From: an uncultured Bacteroidota bacterium
Lineage (GTDB): Bacteria > Bacteroidota > Bacteroidia > Bacteroidales > P3
Reading direction: 5' to 3'
Length of the DNA stretch: 64,000 nucleotides
Assembly: GCA_902791695.1 (NCBI GenBank)
Contig: CADAWR010000005.1
Span: forward strand, 1-64,000
Shown here in pieces: positions 8,417 through 16,278 of this stretch (position 1 is its first letter; each line of letters opens with the position of its first letter). The translations under genes and the position numbers were made by a program. The notes below the pieces were generated by a model. That model saw only the letters and a list, made by a program, of their open reading frames with translations, was not told the DNA's origin and did not search any database.

Positions 8417-9838
8417 TCAGAACCTGAAATAGATGAACGGGCTAAAGTCGGTGGCCGTGAGGGCTCCGAGGCAGAAGAAGAACATGATGCAAGCCACTGC
8501 CCACACGGCGATATGCTGCGCCGGACGGTATTCGGTATAGAATGTCCACTGCTGCAGCTTGCGTCCAAAGGGGAAGAGGGTGATAAAGGCAAATATCAAT
8601 GCCACTCCCAGTGTAGTCAAGAACTGGGCGTCAAGTATCGGGAACTGCAGACCGGCAAAGTCGAAGGCGAAGAGTCGTGTGATGAACGTCATGCACTGGC
8701 CGAGGTCTTCAATGCGGAAAAGCGCCCAGCCAACCATGACCACCACAAACGTCACGGGCACCCGCAGCCACTTCAGCCGCTGCCCTTTGTTAAGACCCGT
8801 CATACGCTCCAAAACAAGGAATACACCATGGTAGGCTCCCCACAGCACAAAGTTCCATCCGGCACCATGCCACAGGCCGCTCAGCAGGAACACCACCCAC
8901 AGGTTGAAGTAGGTGCGCCACAGGCCGCTCCTGTTGCCCCCAAGGGGTATGTACAGGTAGTTGCGCATGAAGGTGCCAAGGGTGATGTGCCACCGGCGCC
9001 AGAATTCTGTCACCGACATCGACACATACGGGTTGTTGAAGTTCTCGGGGAACCGGAAGCCCATGATACGCCCCAGACCTATGGCCATGTCGCTGTAGCC
9101 CGAGAAGTCGAAGTACAGCTGCATGGTATATGCCGCTATGGTTATCCATGCGCTGCCGGTGTCCATTGCCGTCAGGTCGCCACCAAGGGCCATGTCCACA
9201 CTGCGCCCTATCACGTCGGCTATGAGCACCTTTTTCGAGAGGCCTATAACGAAGCGGTAGAAGCCCTGCAGGCATTCGTCCCACCGCAGACGCCGGCGCG
9301 CCGATATCTGGTCGGCAATCTCGTTGTAGCGCACTATAGGTCCGGCAATAAGCTGCGGGAACATGATGATATACACCACATAGTCCACAAGGCTCTTCAT
9401 CGGCCGGTTCACACCACGGTAGGTATCCACCACATACGTCACCGACTGGAAGGTAAAGAAGCTGATGCCTATGGGCAACAGCACCTTGGTCCAACTCATG
9501 ACGCCGAGCCCCAGCGAGGCCAACAGTGCGTTGATGTTGTCCACAAAGAAGTTGGCATACTTGAAATAGGCCAACAGCCCGAGACTCACCGTCAATGCGG
9601 CGGCGCACCACAGCCGCTTGGCCTTGAGGCTCTGCGCCTTGTCCATGGCCTTTACAATGTAGAAGTTGGCCACCGTCGAGGCCAGCAGCACAAGCACGAA
9701 GTCGGGTGCACCCCAGGCATAGAACACTACCGATGCCAGCAGCAACACACCGTTGCGCCACTTGGCAGGCACAAGGAAATAAAGCAACAGGAAAGCCGGC
9801 AGGAAATAGAGCAGGAATATGTGGCTGCTGAATACCAT
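8417..9838 (-). CDS. MBOAT family O-acyltransferase (AlgI/DltB/PatA type)
   Basis: The product is 473 residues with about ten membrane segments. The MBOAT histidines are present: H284 in RRWHITLGTF and the active-site H324 in GLWHGAGWNF. So is the characteristic LYFDFSGYSDMAIGLGRIMGF block (split around residue 245). These enzymes move acyl groups across the inner membrane for O-acylation of extracellular polymers. The next gene encodes the AlgJ-like periplasmic partner, 2 nt away, so the two almost certainly work together. The gene follows the GreA-like gene by 23 nt within the same operon. Confidence 0.93.
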   Translation of the reverse strand: MVFSSHIFLLYFLPAFLLLYFLVPAKWRNGVLLLASVVFYAWGAPDFVLVLLASTVANFYIVKAMDKAQSLKAKRLWCAAALTVSLGLLAYFKYANFFVDNINALLASLGLGVMSWTKVLLPIGISFFTFQSVTYVVDTYRGVNRPMKSLVDYVVYIIMFPQLIAGPIVRYNEIADQISARRRLRWDECLQGFYRFVIGLSKKVLIADVIGRSVDMALGGDLTAMDTGSAWITIAAYTMQLYFDFSGYSDMAIGLGRIMGFRFPENFNNPYVSMSVTEFWRRWHITLGTFMRNYLYIPLGGNRSGLWRTYFNLWVVFLLSGLWHGAGWNFVLWGAYHGVFLVLERMTGLNKGQRLKWLRVPVTFVVVMVGWALFRIEDLGQCMTFITRLFAFDFAGLQFPILDAQFLTTLGVALIFAFITLFPFGRKLQQWTFYTEYRPAQHIAVWAVACIMFFFCLGALTATDFSPFIYFRF

Positions 9839-9861
9839 AGACTATCTGTAACCCGTAACCT

Positions 9862-10314
9862 TTAGAATATGTCGCGTATTGTTTGTGACTGTCCGTTGAA
9901 CACCAGCGTGTCACCCACCTTCTTGCCCTTCAGGGCGGCATAGATGGGGGTCTGGGCGCTAATAGCAAACCATACTCTGTTGCCTTCCATGAACTTGCCG
10001 GCGCCGATGCTCAGCAAGAAAGCCTGCCGGTCGGTGACCACACAGGCACCATGCTCCACGGTGTCGAAGGGCGGCAGCTTCAGCAGGTCCTGCAGGTAGC
10101 GCACACCCGTCTGTGCATTACTGTACTGGCGGGCGTACATGTCCCTCGAACGCATCATCTTAGTGCGGTACGAGTCGTAACGGTCCACATTGGCGCCGTA
10201 GTCGTTGCTCTGCTGCTGCGCCGAGTCCATCTCCTGCTTGGCAATAGACGCGATATGCTCCTGCTGTTCGATGCAGGAGCATATCACTTTATGTCTTTGT
10301 TCTTCGCGAGTCAT
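9862..10314 (-). CDS. GreA/GreB-like C-terminal domain protein
   Basis: The product is 150 residues. The N-terminal half is helical and charged, compatible with a coiled coil. The C-terminal half (about 105-150: SIGAGKF, SAQTPIYAALKGKKVGDTLVF) matches the FKBP-like domain of transcript cleavage factors, where S-P-L-G-x-A-L-x-G-K-x-x-G-D is conserved. It is slightly shorter than classical GreA (about 158 residues). The acidic DL/E tip pair expected for RNA polymerase rescue was not identified. It may therefore be a divergent Gre-family regulator rather than a true cleavage factor. It is separated from the aminotransferase gene by a single nucleotide. Confidence 0.6.
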   Translation of the reverse strand: MTREEQRHKVICSCIEQQEHIASIAKQEMDSAQQQSNDYGANVDRYDSYRTKMMRSRDMYARQYSNAQTGVRYLQDLLKLPPFDTVEHGACVVTDRQAFLLSIGAGKFMEGNRVWFAISAQTPIYAALKGKKVGDTLVFNGQSQTIRDIF

Positions 10315-10315
10315 C

Positions 10316-11533
10316 TTATCGAGTGCGTCCGGGGTATTCCTTCAGGGCAACCTCGAGGCACTTTATGGCCTTCTTCAGGTCTTCGATGCAGATGCAGTAG
10401 GTGATACGGGCCTGATGGCGGCCGCGTTCGGGATCCACATAGAAGCCCGTGGCGGGAGCCAGCATCACCGTGGCACCGTTGTAGTTGAAGTCCGTCAGCA
10501 GCCACTGGCAGAACTTGTCGCTGTCGTCCACCGGCAGGTCGATGACGGTGTAGAAGGCACCCTTGGGCATCGGGCAGAAGCATCCGGGTATCTTGTTCAC
10601 ACCCTCCACGATAACGTTGCGGCGGGCAATGTACTCTTTCTGCACGGCGTCAAAATACTCCTGCGGAGTGTTGACGGCGGCCTCGCCGAATATCTGGCCG
10701 AACGACGGGGGGGACAGACGGGCCTGGGCCAGGCGCATAGCAATGGCGTAGACCTCGCTGTTGCGCGTCACCAGGCAACCCACACGGGCACCGCAGGCGC
10801 TGTAGCGCTTCGACACGGAGTCGAACAGTATGGTGTTGCGTTCCAAGCCCTCAAGCTGCATCACGCTGAAATGCTTGTGGCCGTCGTAGCAGAACTCGCG
10901 GTACACCTCGTCGGCAAAGAGGTACAGGTCGTACTTCTTCACCAAGCCGGCCACCTTCAGCAGCTCCTCGTGGGTATAGAGGTAACCTGTGGGGTTGTTG
11001 GGGTTGCATATCATGATGGCCTTGGTACGAGGCGTGATGGCCTTCTCGAAGTCCTCGATGGGAGGCAGGGCAAAGCCATTCTTGATATCGCTCGGTATGG
11101 TGACAATCTTCGCGTCGCACAGCTTGGCGAAGGTGTTGTAGTTGGTGTAGTAAGGTTCCGGAATGATAATCTCGTCGCCAGGGTTGAGGCAGACGGTGAA
11201 AGCCATCTGCAGGGCCTCGCTGCCACCGGTGGTGACAATAATCTGGTTCGGCGTCACATCGATGCCGTGCTTATGGTAGTAGTTGCAGAGGGCGCGACGG
11301 TAGGTCTGGATACCGGCCGAATGGCTGTATTCCAGCACACCGTGGTTCTCGGCCATCTCGGCGGCCTTGTCGGCCAGGGCCTTCAGGGCACCGGCGGGGG
11401 TCTCGATGTCGGGCTGGCCGATGTTCAGGTGGTACACATGCACGCCACGCTCCTTGGCAGCGTCGGCAAACGGCACGAGCTTACGGATTGCCGACTGCGG
11501 CAATTCAAGTCCTTTATTGGATATGCTTGGCAT
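10316..11533 (-). CDS. PLP-dependent class I/II aminotransferase
   Basis: The product is 405 residues, cytosolic, fold type I. The diagnostic elements are present: ICNPNNPTGYLY (the N-P-x-N-P-T-G loop), the PLP-binding aspartate in FADEVYREF, and the Schiff-base lysine in DSVSKRYSACGARVG. It most resembles aspartate/alanine-type aminotransferases of Bacteroidetes; the substrate cannot be fixed from sequence. It is probably the first gene of the six-gene operon, with 21 nt separating its start from the preceding DUF1573 gene, which may belong to the same transcript. Its presence ahead of envelope-modification genes may be only transcriptional convenience. Confidence 0.9.
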   Translation of the reverse strand: MPSISNKGLELPQSAIRKLVPFADAAKERGVHVYHLNIGQPDIETPAGALKALADKAAEMAENHGVLEYSHSAGIQTYRRALCNYYHKHGIDVTPNQIIVTTGGSEALQMAFTVCLNPGDEIIIPEPYYTNYNTFAKLCDAKIVTIPSDIKNGFALPPIEDFEKAITPRTKAIMICNPNNPTGYLYTHEELLKVAGLVKKYDLYLFADEVYREFCYDGHKHFSVMQLEGLERNTILFDSVSKRYSACGARVGCLVTRNSEVYAIAMRLAQARLSPPSFGQIFGEAAVNTPQEYFDAVQKEYIARRNVIVEGVNKIPGCFCPMPKGAFYTVIDLPVDDSDKFCQWLLTDFNYNGATVMLAPATGFYVDPERGRHQARITYCICIEDLKKAIKCLEVALKEYPGRTR

Positions 11534-11554
11534 ATTATCGTCTTTTGTAAGTGG

Positions 11555-12106
11555 TTATTTCCTTGCTTTGTCAACTTCGACAGTCTTCACCTGCTCCTTC
11601 TTCACGGGGGCGGGCTCAACTCTCTTCTCCTCCTTGGCGGCCTTCATGTTAGGCTTTGCGGCAGGCTTTGCAGCAGGCTGTGCGGCGGGAGCGGTCTGCT
11701 CGGCATCCTGCTTCACATTGCCCTTGATGCGCAGCACCACACGGGGGTTGTCGACAGCATTGCTGGTGACGGTGACAGTCTTCGAGAAACCGCCCACGTT
11801 GTTCGTGTTGTAATGCACGTCAATAACACCGCTCTCACCCGGCATGACGGGCTTCTGCGTGTACTTGGGGGTGGTGCAGCCGCAGCTGGCCTTCACGTTC
11901 TGGAGGATAAGGGGCTCGTTGCCGTCGTTCCAGAAGGTGAACTGGCAGTCGCCGTTGCCGCCCTTCTGGATGGTGCCATACTGGTGCTCCATCTTCTCGA
12001 AACGGATCTTGGCGCCGTTGGCGGGCACCTCTTTTTTCTCTACATCCTGTGCGCTCACGCCGAAAACCAGCGCGGCAAACATGCAAATCAATGCAAACTT
12101 TTTCAT
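11555..12106 (-). CDS. Exported DUF1573 protein
   Basis: The product is 183 residues: a signal peptide (residues 1-19, ending VFGVSAQ), then one DUF1573 immunoglobulin-like domain (about 35-128). The domain contains the family hallmark ASCGCTTP and the DVHYNTNNVGGFSKTVTV strand. The tail (130-183) is rich in Ala, Pro and Lys and probably disordered. DUF1573 proteins are widespread in Bacteroidetes; their function is not established. The gene lies 21 nt upstream of the aminotransferase and may head the same operon. Confidence 0.88.
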   Translation of the reverse strand: MKKFALICMFAALVFGVSAQDVEKKEVPANGAKIRFEKMEHQYGTIQKGGNGDCQFTFWNDGNEPLILQNVKASCGCTTPKYTQKPVMPGESGVIDVHYNTNNVGGFSKTVTVTSNAVDNPRVVLRIKGNVKQDAEQTAPAAQPAAKPAAKPNMKAAKEEKRVEPAPVKKEQVKTVEVDKARK

Positions 12107-12357
12107 GTTATAAGGTTTTTAATGTTTATATTTCAATTATTTATAATATCCTTTTTCACCGTTCACCTCTCACCTTTCACTTTCCAATTGGTCTGCAAAA
12201 ATACTAAATTTTTAGTACATGCAAACTTTTTTTTATTGCACCGGAAAAAATATTTTCAATACCCCGTCGAAACAACTTTGCTAGCCATCGCATATATAAT
12301 ATAAAGCCCTTCCGAGCGGACAGGGCCTTTTTAACCAAACTTTAACACTTGCCGCAG
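12107..12357. other. AT-rich intergenic spacer
   Basis: About 250 bases between the DUF1573 gene and the type IX-secreted protein gene. The half nearest DUF1573 is AT-rich and should hold its minus-strand promoter, but no convincing TAnnTTTG match was found. The other end contains the hairpin at 12303-12330. Confidence 0.4.
12303..12330 (-). terminator. Intrinsic terminator of the secreted-protein gene
   Basis: Read on the minus strand, GCCCT (12326-12322) pairs with AGGGC (12310-12306) and is followed by TTTATATT. It lies 28 nt beyond the stop codon at 12358. A closely similar hairpin with the same flank (ttaac[ct]aaactttaacactt) lies at 47991-48016, so this 3' region is duplicated in the window. 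Confidence 0.7.
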
Positions 12358-13809
12358 TTACTCCACCGCCAGCTTCCTTGCCGCAGTGCCTTGTGCTGTA
12401 GTGACCTGCACTATATACACTCCTTTGGCGAGGCCGCCGAGGTCAAGCGTGTAAGTCCGCTCGCCAGCCATATCTTGATACTGTATTCTTTCGCCCTTCA
12501 CCGTCAGCAGTTCCACGCTCCTGATGCCTTCCTCGCACTGCACCGTGGCGCTCCCGTGTGCCGGATTTGGCGTGAGGCTCCAGTCAACATGCTCGGCGCC
12601 GTCGATGCCCGCCGTCGCCAAATGCACATGCAGCGGGCCGCTCCAGTCGGTCCACGCCGTGTCGGCCAAGTCGCACCGCGCCCTGACGTAGAAGTCATAG
12701 TGCGCGTTGCGGTCGAGTGTCTGCAAAAAGCGCGGCAGCGACACCGTTGTCACCGTGCCCTCGCCCGGCGGCGTCCCCTGCGGGCCATAGCTCACTTCGT
12801 ATACAGCGTTGTTCGCACCGCCGTCCCATTCCACCATCGCCACCGTCCCGGCGCCTCCCACCGCCTGGCAGCGCAGCCCCGTCACCTCGGTGCACGGCAG
12901 CGCCAGTATCGGGTACAGACATGTCTGCACCCCGTAGTGGCACTCCTCGTCAGCCCAGTTCAGTATCTGCTCCCCAACGCTTTGCGCTGCTATGCGGTAG
13001 CGCCGCATTTCATATGGAATATGACAAACATATGGCTGATAGGGACTACTGAACATATCCCACTCATATAATGCTGTAATCACAATCATTGTATCCACTT
13101 CATGGCTTATCATCGTACCAATTGGAGTTGATGATGTCACACCAATGTAAAACGTTGCAGGAACATGTATAATCGTATCAAAACCAATCTCACACAATCC
13201 GATATATGCTGGGGACTCGTATCCCGCTTGTCCTGTCCTATAGAAGATGTCAAACGCTTGGTCCAAAGCAGTATCATAAGCTCCTCCGACCTCAAAACCA
13301 GCCTCATAGTAATAATCAATCCTCATGTCTTCTGTCCGGATTGTGTCTGAAAATAACAGTTCCATCCCTTCATCATAAATATTGAAAATATAGTCCTCAA
13401 TTTTATATTGAGGAGTATCCACTGCCGAAAATCTTAAAAATGGCTGATATCCTGAATTGCCGAAAAAGTGACTTTGAACTATTTTGTTGTACCCAAAAGC
13501 AATACCTGAAATATAAGTAGCACTGTCCATATCCATACGTGTGGCGACTTCTTCCGACTGGTGGTAAGCGTATGTGCACATAAGAGCTCCGCCCTCAGTA
13601 TAATCACGGCTAACACCATATAGATTTATGCAATTGCTATTAGGGGTGACAACATACATTGTCCCTTGATCCTCCTGCGACTGACACCAGTTGCTGTCAT
13701 AATAGTTGTAATGCCAATACGGCACCCTGCCACGTAGTGTATCAATCTGAGCACATACATGCGCAAAAAACACCACATTGATTACTGATATTAAAAGAAT
13801 CTTTTTCAT
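12358..13809 (-). CDS. Secreted protein with fibronectin-III-like and type IX secretion C-terminal domains
   Basis: The product is 483 residues. It has a signal peptide (1-20, ending AHVCAQ) and an unrecognised region of about 290 residues that starts with RGRVPYWHYNYYDSNWC. An FN3-like domain follows at about 305-385. The last 75 residues are of type IX secretion CTD form (DWSLTPNPAHGSATV, then GVYIVQVTT and a basic end), which directs outer-membrane translocation and surface attachment. The 5' half is AT-rich and the 3' half GC-rich, so the gene looks mosaic. The N-terminal 95 residues are closely related to the truncated gene at 48615-48917. Its ATG overlaps the stop of the upstream gene by 4 nt (ATGA), so translation is probably coupled. 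Function unknown. Confidence 0.75.
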   Translation of the reverse strand: MKKILLISVINVVFFAHVCAQIDTLRGRVPYWHYNYYDSNWCQSQEDQGTMYVVTPNSNCINLYGVSRDYTEGGALMCTYAYHQSEEVATRMDMDSATYISGIAFGYNKIVQSHFFGNSGYQPFLRFSAVDTPQYKIEDYIFNIYDEGMELLFSDTIRTEDMRIDYYYEAGFEVGGAYDTALDQAFDIFYRTGQAGYESPAYIGLCEIGFDTIIHVPATFYIGVTSSTPIGTMISHEVDTMIVITALYEWDMFSSPYQPYVCHIPYEMRRYRIAAQSVGEQILNWADEECHYGVQTCLYPILALPCTEVTGLRCQAVGGAGTVAMVEWDGGANNAVYEVSYGPQGTPPGEGTVTTVSLPRFLQTLDRNAHYDFYVRARCDLADTAWTDWSGPLHVHLATAGIDGAEHVDWSLTPNPAHGSATVQCEEGIRSVELLTVKGERIQYQDMAGERTYTLDLGGLAKGVYIVQVTTAQGTAARKLAVE

Positions 13810-15188
13810 TCGTCAATGCATTTTCTTAACAACTCTTTATGATATATTGTATTTACGTATGAGTACAAAATAACATTTGTCACATCACCTGGGTAATCAT
13901 AATAGAAGTAACTGGAATTATTGGGGATAACATACATCGGTATACTATAAGTCTTTGTACAAGTATTTTCAGCATTCATGTCATGGTTCCAGATCACGAA
14001 TTCATTTGCAGAATTTTTCCCAGTAAGCGCACTCTGCTTTTCTGTATGTTCTTTTGTATACTTATCTATTGATAAATATTTGTTCTCACTATTATCCTTG
14101 TGGAAATAGACATCTGTCACCGAAGTATAGGTATTGTCCAACACAAATTCATAGTATCCGTTATTCATATTTGTTGTGCAGTCATCCATTAGCAAGAAGA
14201 AACTGTTTGTTGATGCGTTGTATTTCAACTCACGATATTTCAGAGGATAGTAGTCGTCTATACGGCACCTGAATATCACCGTGGAAACTCCAGAATACAA
14301 GTTCAAATAGGTTCCTTCAACCAAAGTACCTGGAATAAAACCGCCTATGGCCTGACAAATCGTGGCAAAATATGAAGTACCAGATATGTCGTCTATCAAC
14401 AATTCTGAATTCTGATGAGGAATATACTGAGGAAAACTGGAAGAATATGTATTATGATTTGGAATTGGAAAGGTCAAGGCAGCATTATTCATTCCTGTCG
14501 GCAGATTAAAATCAGTTATATATTCACCCTCAGTATATTTCTTATGACCGACAACCACAATTTTATTTGCAGTCACTGCTATGTCGTCATAATGAAAAAT
14601 ATCATTATGCTCAACTTGGTAGGCAACATTCCAACTGGTTCCATTATTGTACACTTCGACTATGCACTGCGTCGGTGTACCTACACCTGTGCATAAAGCG
14701 CTTCCTATCATTACCAGATGGCTGCTGGCGGGACCATAATCTACAACATCCAACCTGTCAAGGCTCAAAACCGTCTCGTTGGTAGGAGGTTGGAAATAAG
14801 AACAGGGCAATGCCGGAGGAACAAATACATAGTATATGTCATCGCCATAAAAAAACAATTTCGGAATATTGAACCACCCAGCAACGGGATTAGATCCCCA
14901 TGTACCGCAGAAATAAGCCATTTCGCCTATAACCTCCATATCTTTAACTTCAAGGTACGGCACATCCATAGTATGGCAAACGTTCGTAGAAAAATCAATT
15001 AAATTGAAGCTATTATGCCCACCACCTTCATTATTGTATACAAGGAAATTGTTCGTGTCATATTCTCGAACAATTGATTCCTTTGATATTTTGTACGGTA
15101 TCTCCGCAATGATATTCTGAGCCTGAATTCTCTGTGATAGAGCGGCAAGTACCATTACTATCACAAAAGCTAATAGTTTGTTTTTCAT
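13806..15188 (-). CDS. Secreted protein of unknown function
   Basis: The product is 460 residues with a signal peptide (MKNKLLAFVIVMVLAALS..QAQ). The rest is rich in aromatic residues and short beta-strand-like stretches, which could fit a beta-propeller, but no family is recognised and no type IX domain is visible at the C-terminus. The start at 15188 was chosen for its signal peptide and because a -7 box lies at 15225-15232, downstream of the longer possible start at 15290. It forms a two-gene operon with the following secreted protein (4-nt overlap). AT-rich compared with its neighbours. Confidence 0.65.
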   Translation of the reverse strand: MKNKLLAFVIVMVLAALSQRIQAQNIIAEIPYKISKESIVREYDTNNFLVYNNEGGGHNSFNLIDFSTNVCHTMDVPYLEVKDMEVIGEMAYFCGTWGSNPVAGWFNIPKLFFYGDDIYYVFVPPALPCSYFQPPTNETVLSLDRLDVVDYGPASSHLVMIGSALCTGVGTPTQCIVEVYNNGTSWNVAYQVEHNDIFHYDDIAVTANKIVVVGHKKYTEGEYITDFNLPTGMNNAALTFPIPNHNTYSSSFPQYIPHQNSELLIDDISGTSYFATICQAIGGFIPGTLVEGTYLNLYSGVSTVIFRCRIDDYYPLKYRELKYNASTNSFFLLMDDCTTNMNNGYYEFVLDNTYTSVTDVYFHKDNSENKYLSIDKYTKEHTEKQSALTGKNSANEFVIWNHDMNAENTCTKTYSIPMYVIPNNSSYFYYDYPGDVTNVILYSYVNTIYHKELLRKCIDE

Positions 15189-15216
15189 ATTATTGTCAAT
15201 GTTTAATGGTGAATAT

Positions 15217-15381
15217 TTATTTTGCAAATATAGAAAAGATTCTGAACAAAAGCAAGAAAAAAAAGACATCGAATAATAATTCGCGGTCATTTACGGTAAT
15301 TCACGTTCGAAAATGAAGCGTATCCCCTCCGTACCATCTCCGTACCCGCTCCGACTGTTCACCGGTTGTTTAACGGTTTTG
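15217..15381. repeat. Dispersed repeat, copy A (second copy 48946-49122)
   Basis: This segment and 48946-49122 are nearly identical, apart from a 13-nt insertion and scattered changes. Shared landmarks are a promoter (TATATTTG on the minus strand), a run gaacaaaagcaagaaaa, ttcgcggtcat, acggtaattcacgttcgaaa, CTCCGTACC units spaced 11 bp apart, and ttcaccggttgtttaacgg. Both copies are followed by an 11-bp-period G-rich array. Confidence 0.85.
15225..15232 (-). promoter_or_regulatory. -7 box for the 13806-15188 gene
   Basis: The minus strand reads TATATTTG, 36 nt upstream of the ATG. It belongs to a roughly 165-bp segment that recurs at 48946-49122. Confidence 0.65.
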
Positions 15382-15382
15382 G

Positions 15383-15470
15383 GACGGAGGTTGGACGGAG
15401 GTTGGACGGAGGTGAGACGGAGGTTGGACGGAGGTGAGACGGAGGTGAGACGGAGGTGGGACGGAGTGAC
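15383..15470. repeat. Array of eight 11-bp units (GACGGAGGTnn)
   Basis: Units begin at 15383, 15394, 15405, 15416, 15427, 15438, 15449 and 15460. The core GACGGAGGT is almost invariant and the last two bases vary. To the left, CTCCGTACC units at 15327 and 15338 and CTCCG at 15349 keep the same 11-bp period and are partly complementary (CTCCGT/ACGGAG). The array ends exactly at the stop codon of the response regulator gene. Confidence 0.9.
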
Positions 15471-16267
15471 TACGTACGGGCGAGGAACTGCACCTCTGAC
15501 GGCGCTATCAGGCCGAGGGCGAAGGCTTTGGCCACGCGGGCGGCACTCTTGTTGACGATGTCGAGGCGGCGCGACAGGTCTTTCTGGCGCTCCTGGATGG
15601 CCTTGTCGGTCTCGCCGAGGCGGTCGGAGATTTCCGCCGCCGTGCAGCCAGCGGCCTCGAGGAGAAGCAGTTGGCGCTCCTTGTCGGTGAGCCCGAAGTC
15701 GGGGTCATGGTCGGCCACGAGGGTGAAGTAGCTCTCGGCAGCTTCCTTGAGGGTGAGCATGACGGGATAGTTGAAGTAGAAGCGCTCGCCGCGCTCCAGA
15801 CACGCTATGGCCCTCAGTATGTTCTCTATCGAGAAGCCGCCGGCGGCGTTCTTGCTCACGAAGGCTGAGGCGCCGATGGCGAGGGCTTCCATGACCACGC
15901 GCCCCACGTCGTGCAGGCGGCGCTCACGGTCGTCGGCACCCGGCTCGGGGGCGTCGAAGCGGCCGGAGAAGATGATTATCTTGACTTCCGGGTAACGCTC
16001 ATGCACACGGCGCACTATCATCAGTCCACCTGTAGGCTCACCGCTGAACTCCATGTCTACCAGCAGGTAGTCGGGCAGATTGGAGGCATCGAGGGCGGCC
16101 ATCAGCGCGGGGCCGTCGGCGAAGGTCTCCACCATCTCCACACGGCTGACGACGCTGGCATCCAGGTCGCCGGTCTCCACGCTCGCGGCGCGGCTGTTCA
16201 TCTCCATCTTGACGACCTTGCGAATCAGCGGCTCGTCGTCGACCATCATTACATGTATCTTCTTCAT
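15470..16267 (-). CDS. Response regulator, REC plus LuxR-type HTH (NarL/FixJ-like)
   Basis: The product is 265 residues. The receiver domain (about 3-165) has the acidic pair D10/D11 and the phosphorylatable D71 in LLVDMEF. It is longer than usual because of an insertion with DAPEPGADDRERRLHD. A LuxR/GerE-like helix-turn-helix region follows at about 190-245 (LTDKERQLLLLEAAGCTAAE, split over two helices). It lies 11 nt downstream of the sensor kinase gene and is surely its partner. Target genes are unknown. The stop codon abuts the 11-bp repeat array, so any terminator is formed by, or replaced by, that array. Confidence 0.88.
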   Translation of the reverse strand: MKKIHVMMVDDEPLIRKVVKMEMNSRAASVETGDLDASVVSRVEMVETFADGPALMAALDASNLPDYLLVDMEFSGEPTGGLMIVRRVHERYPEVKIIIFSGRFDAPEPGADDRERRLHDVGRVVMEALAIGASAFVSKNAAGGFSIENILRAIACLERGERFYFNYPVMLTLKEAAESYFTLVADHDPDFGLTDKERQLLLLEAAGCTAAEISDRLGETDKAIQERQKDLSRRLDIVNKSAARVAKAFALGLIAPSEVQFLART

Positions 16268-16278
16268 GTTATGTGTTT

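Noticed and set aside
8513-9865. 450-codon plus-strand frame
   Set aside because: Antisense to the MBOAT gene, which has its catalytic histidines and membrane segments.
10205-12304. Open frame of 699 codons on the plus strand
   Set aside because: It runs antisense through the aminotransferase, GreA-like and DUF1573 genes, all well supported, and its product is a Val/Gly/His-rich shadow sequence without family features.
15383-15470. Possible CRISPR array
   Set aside because: Units are 11 bp with no unique spacers and no cas genes; it is a simple tandem array.
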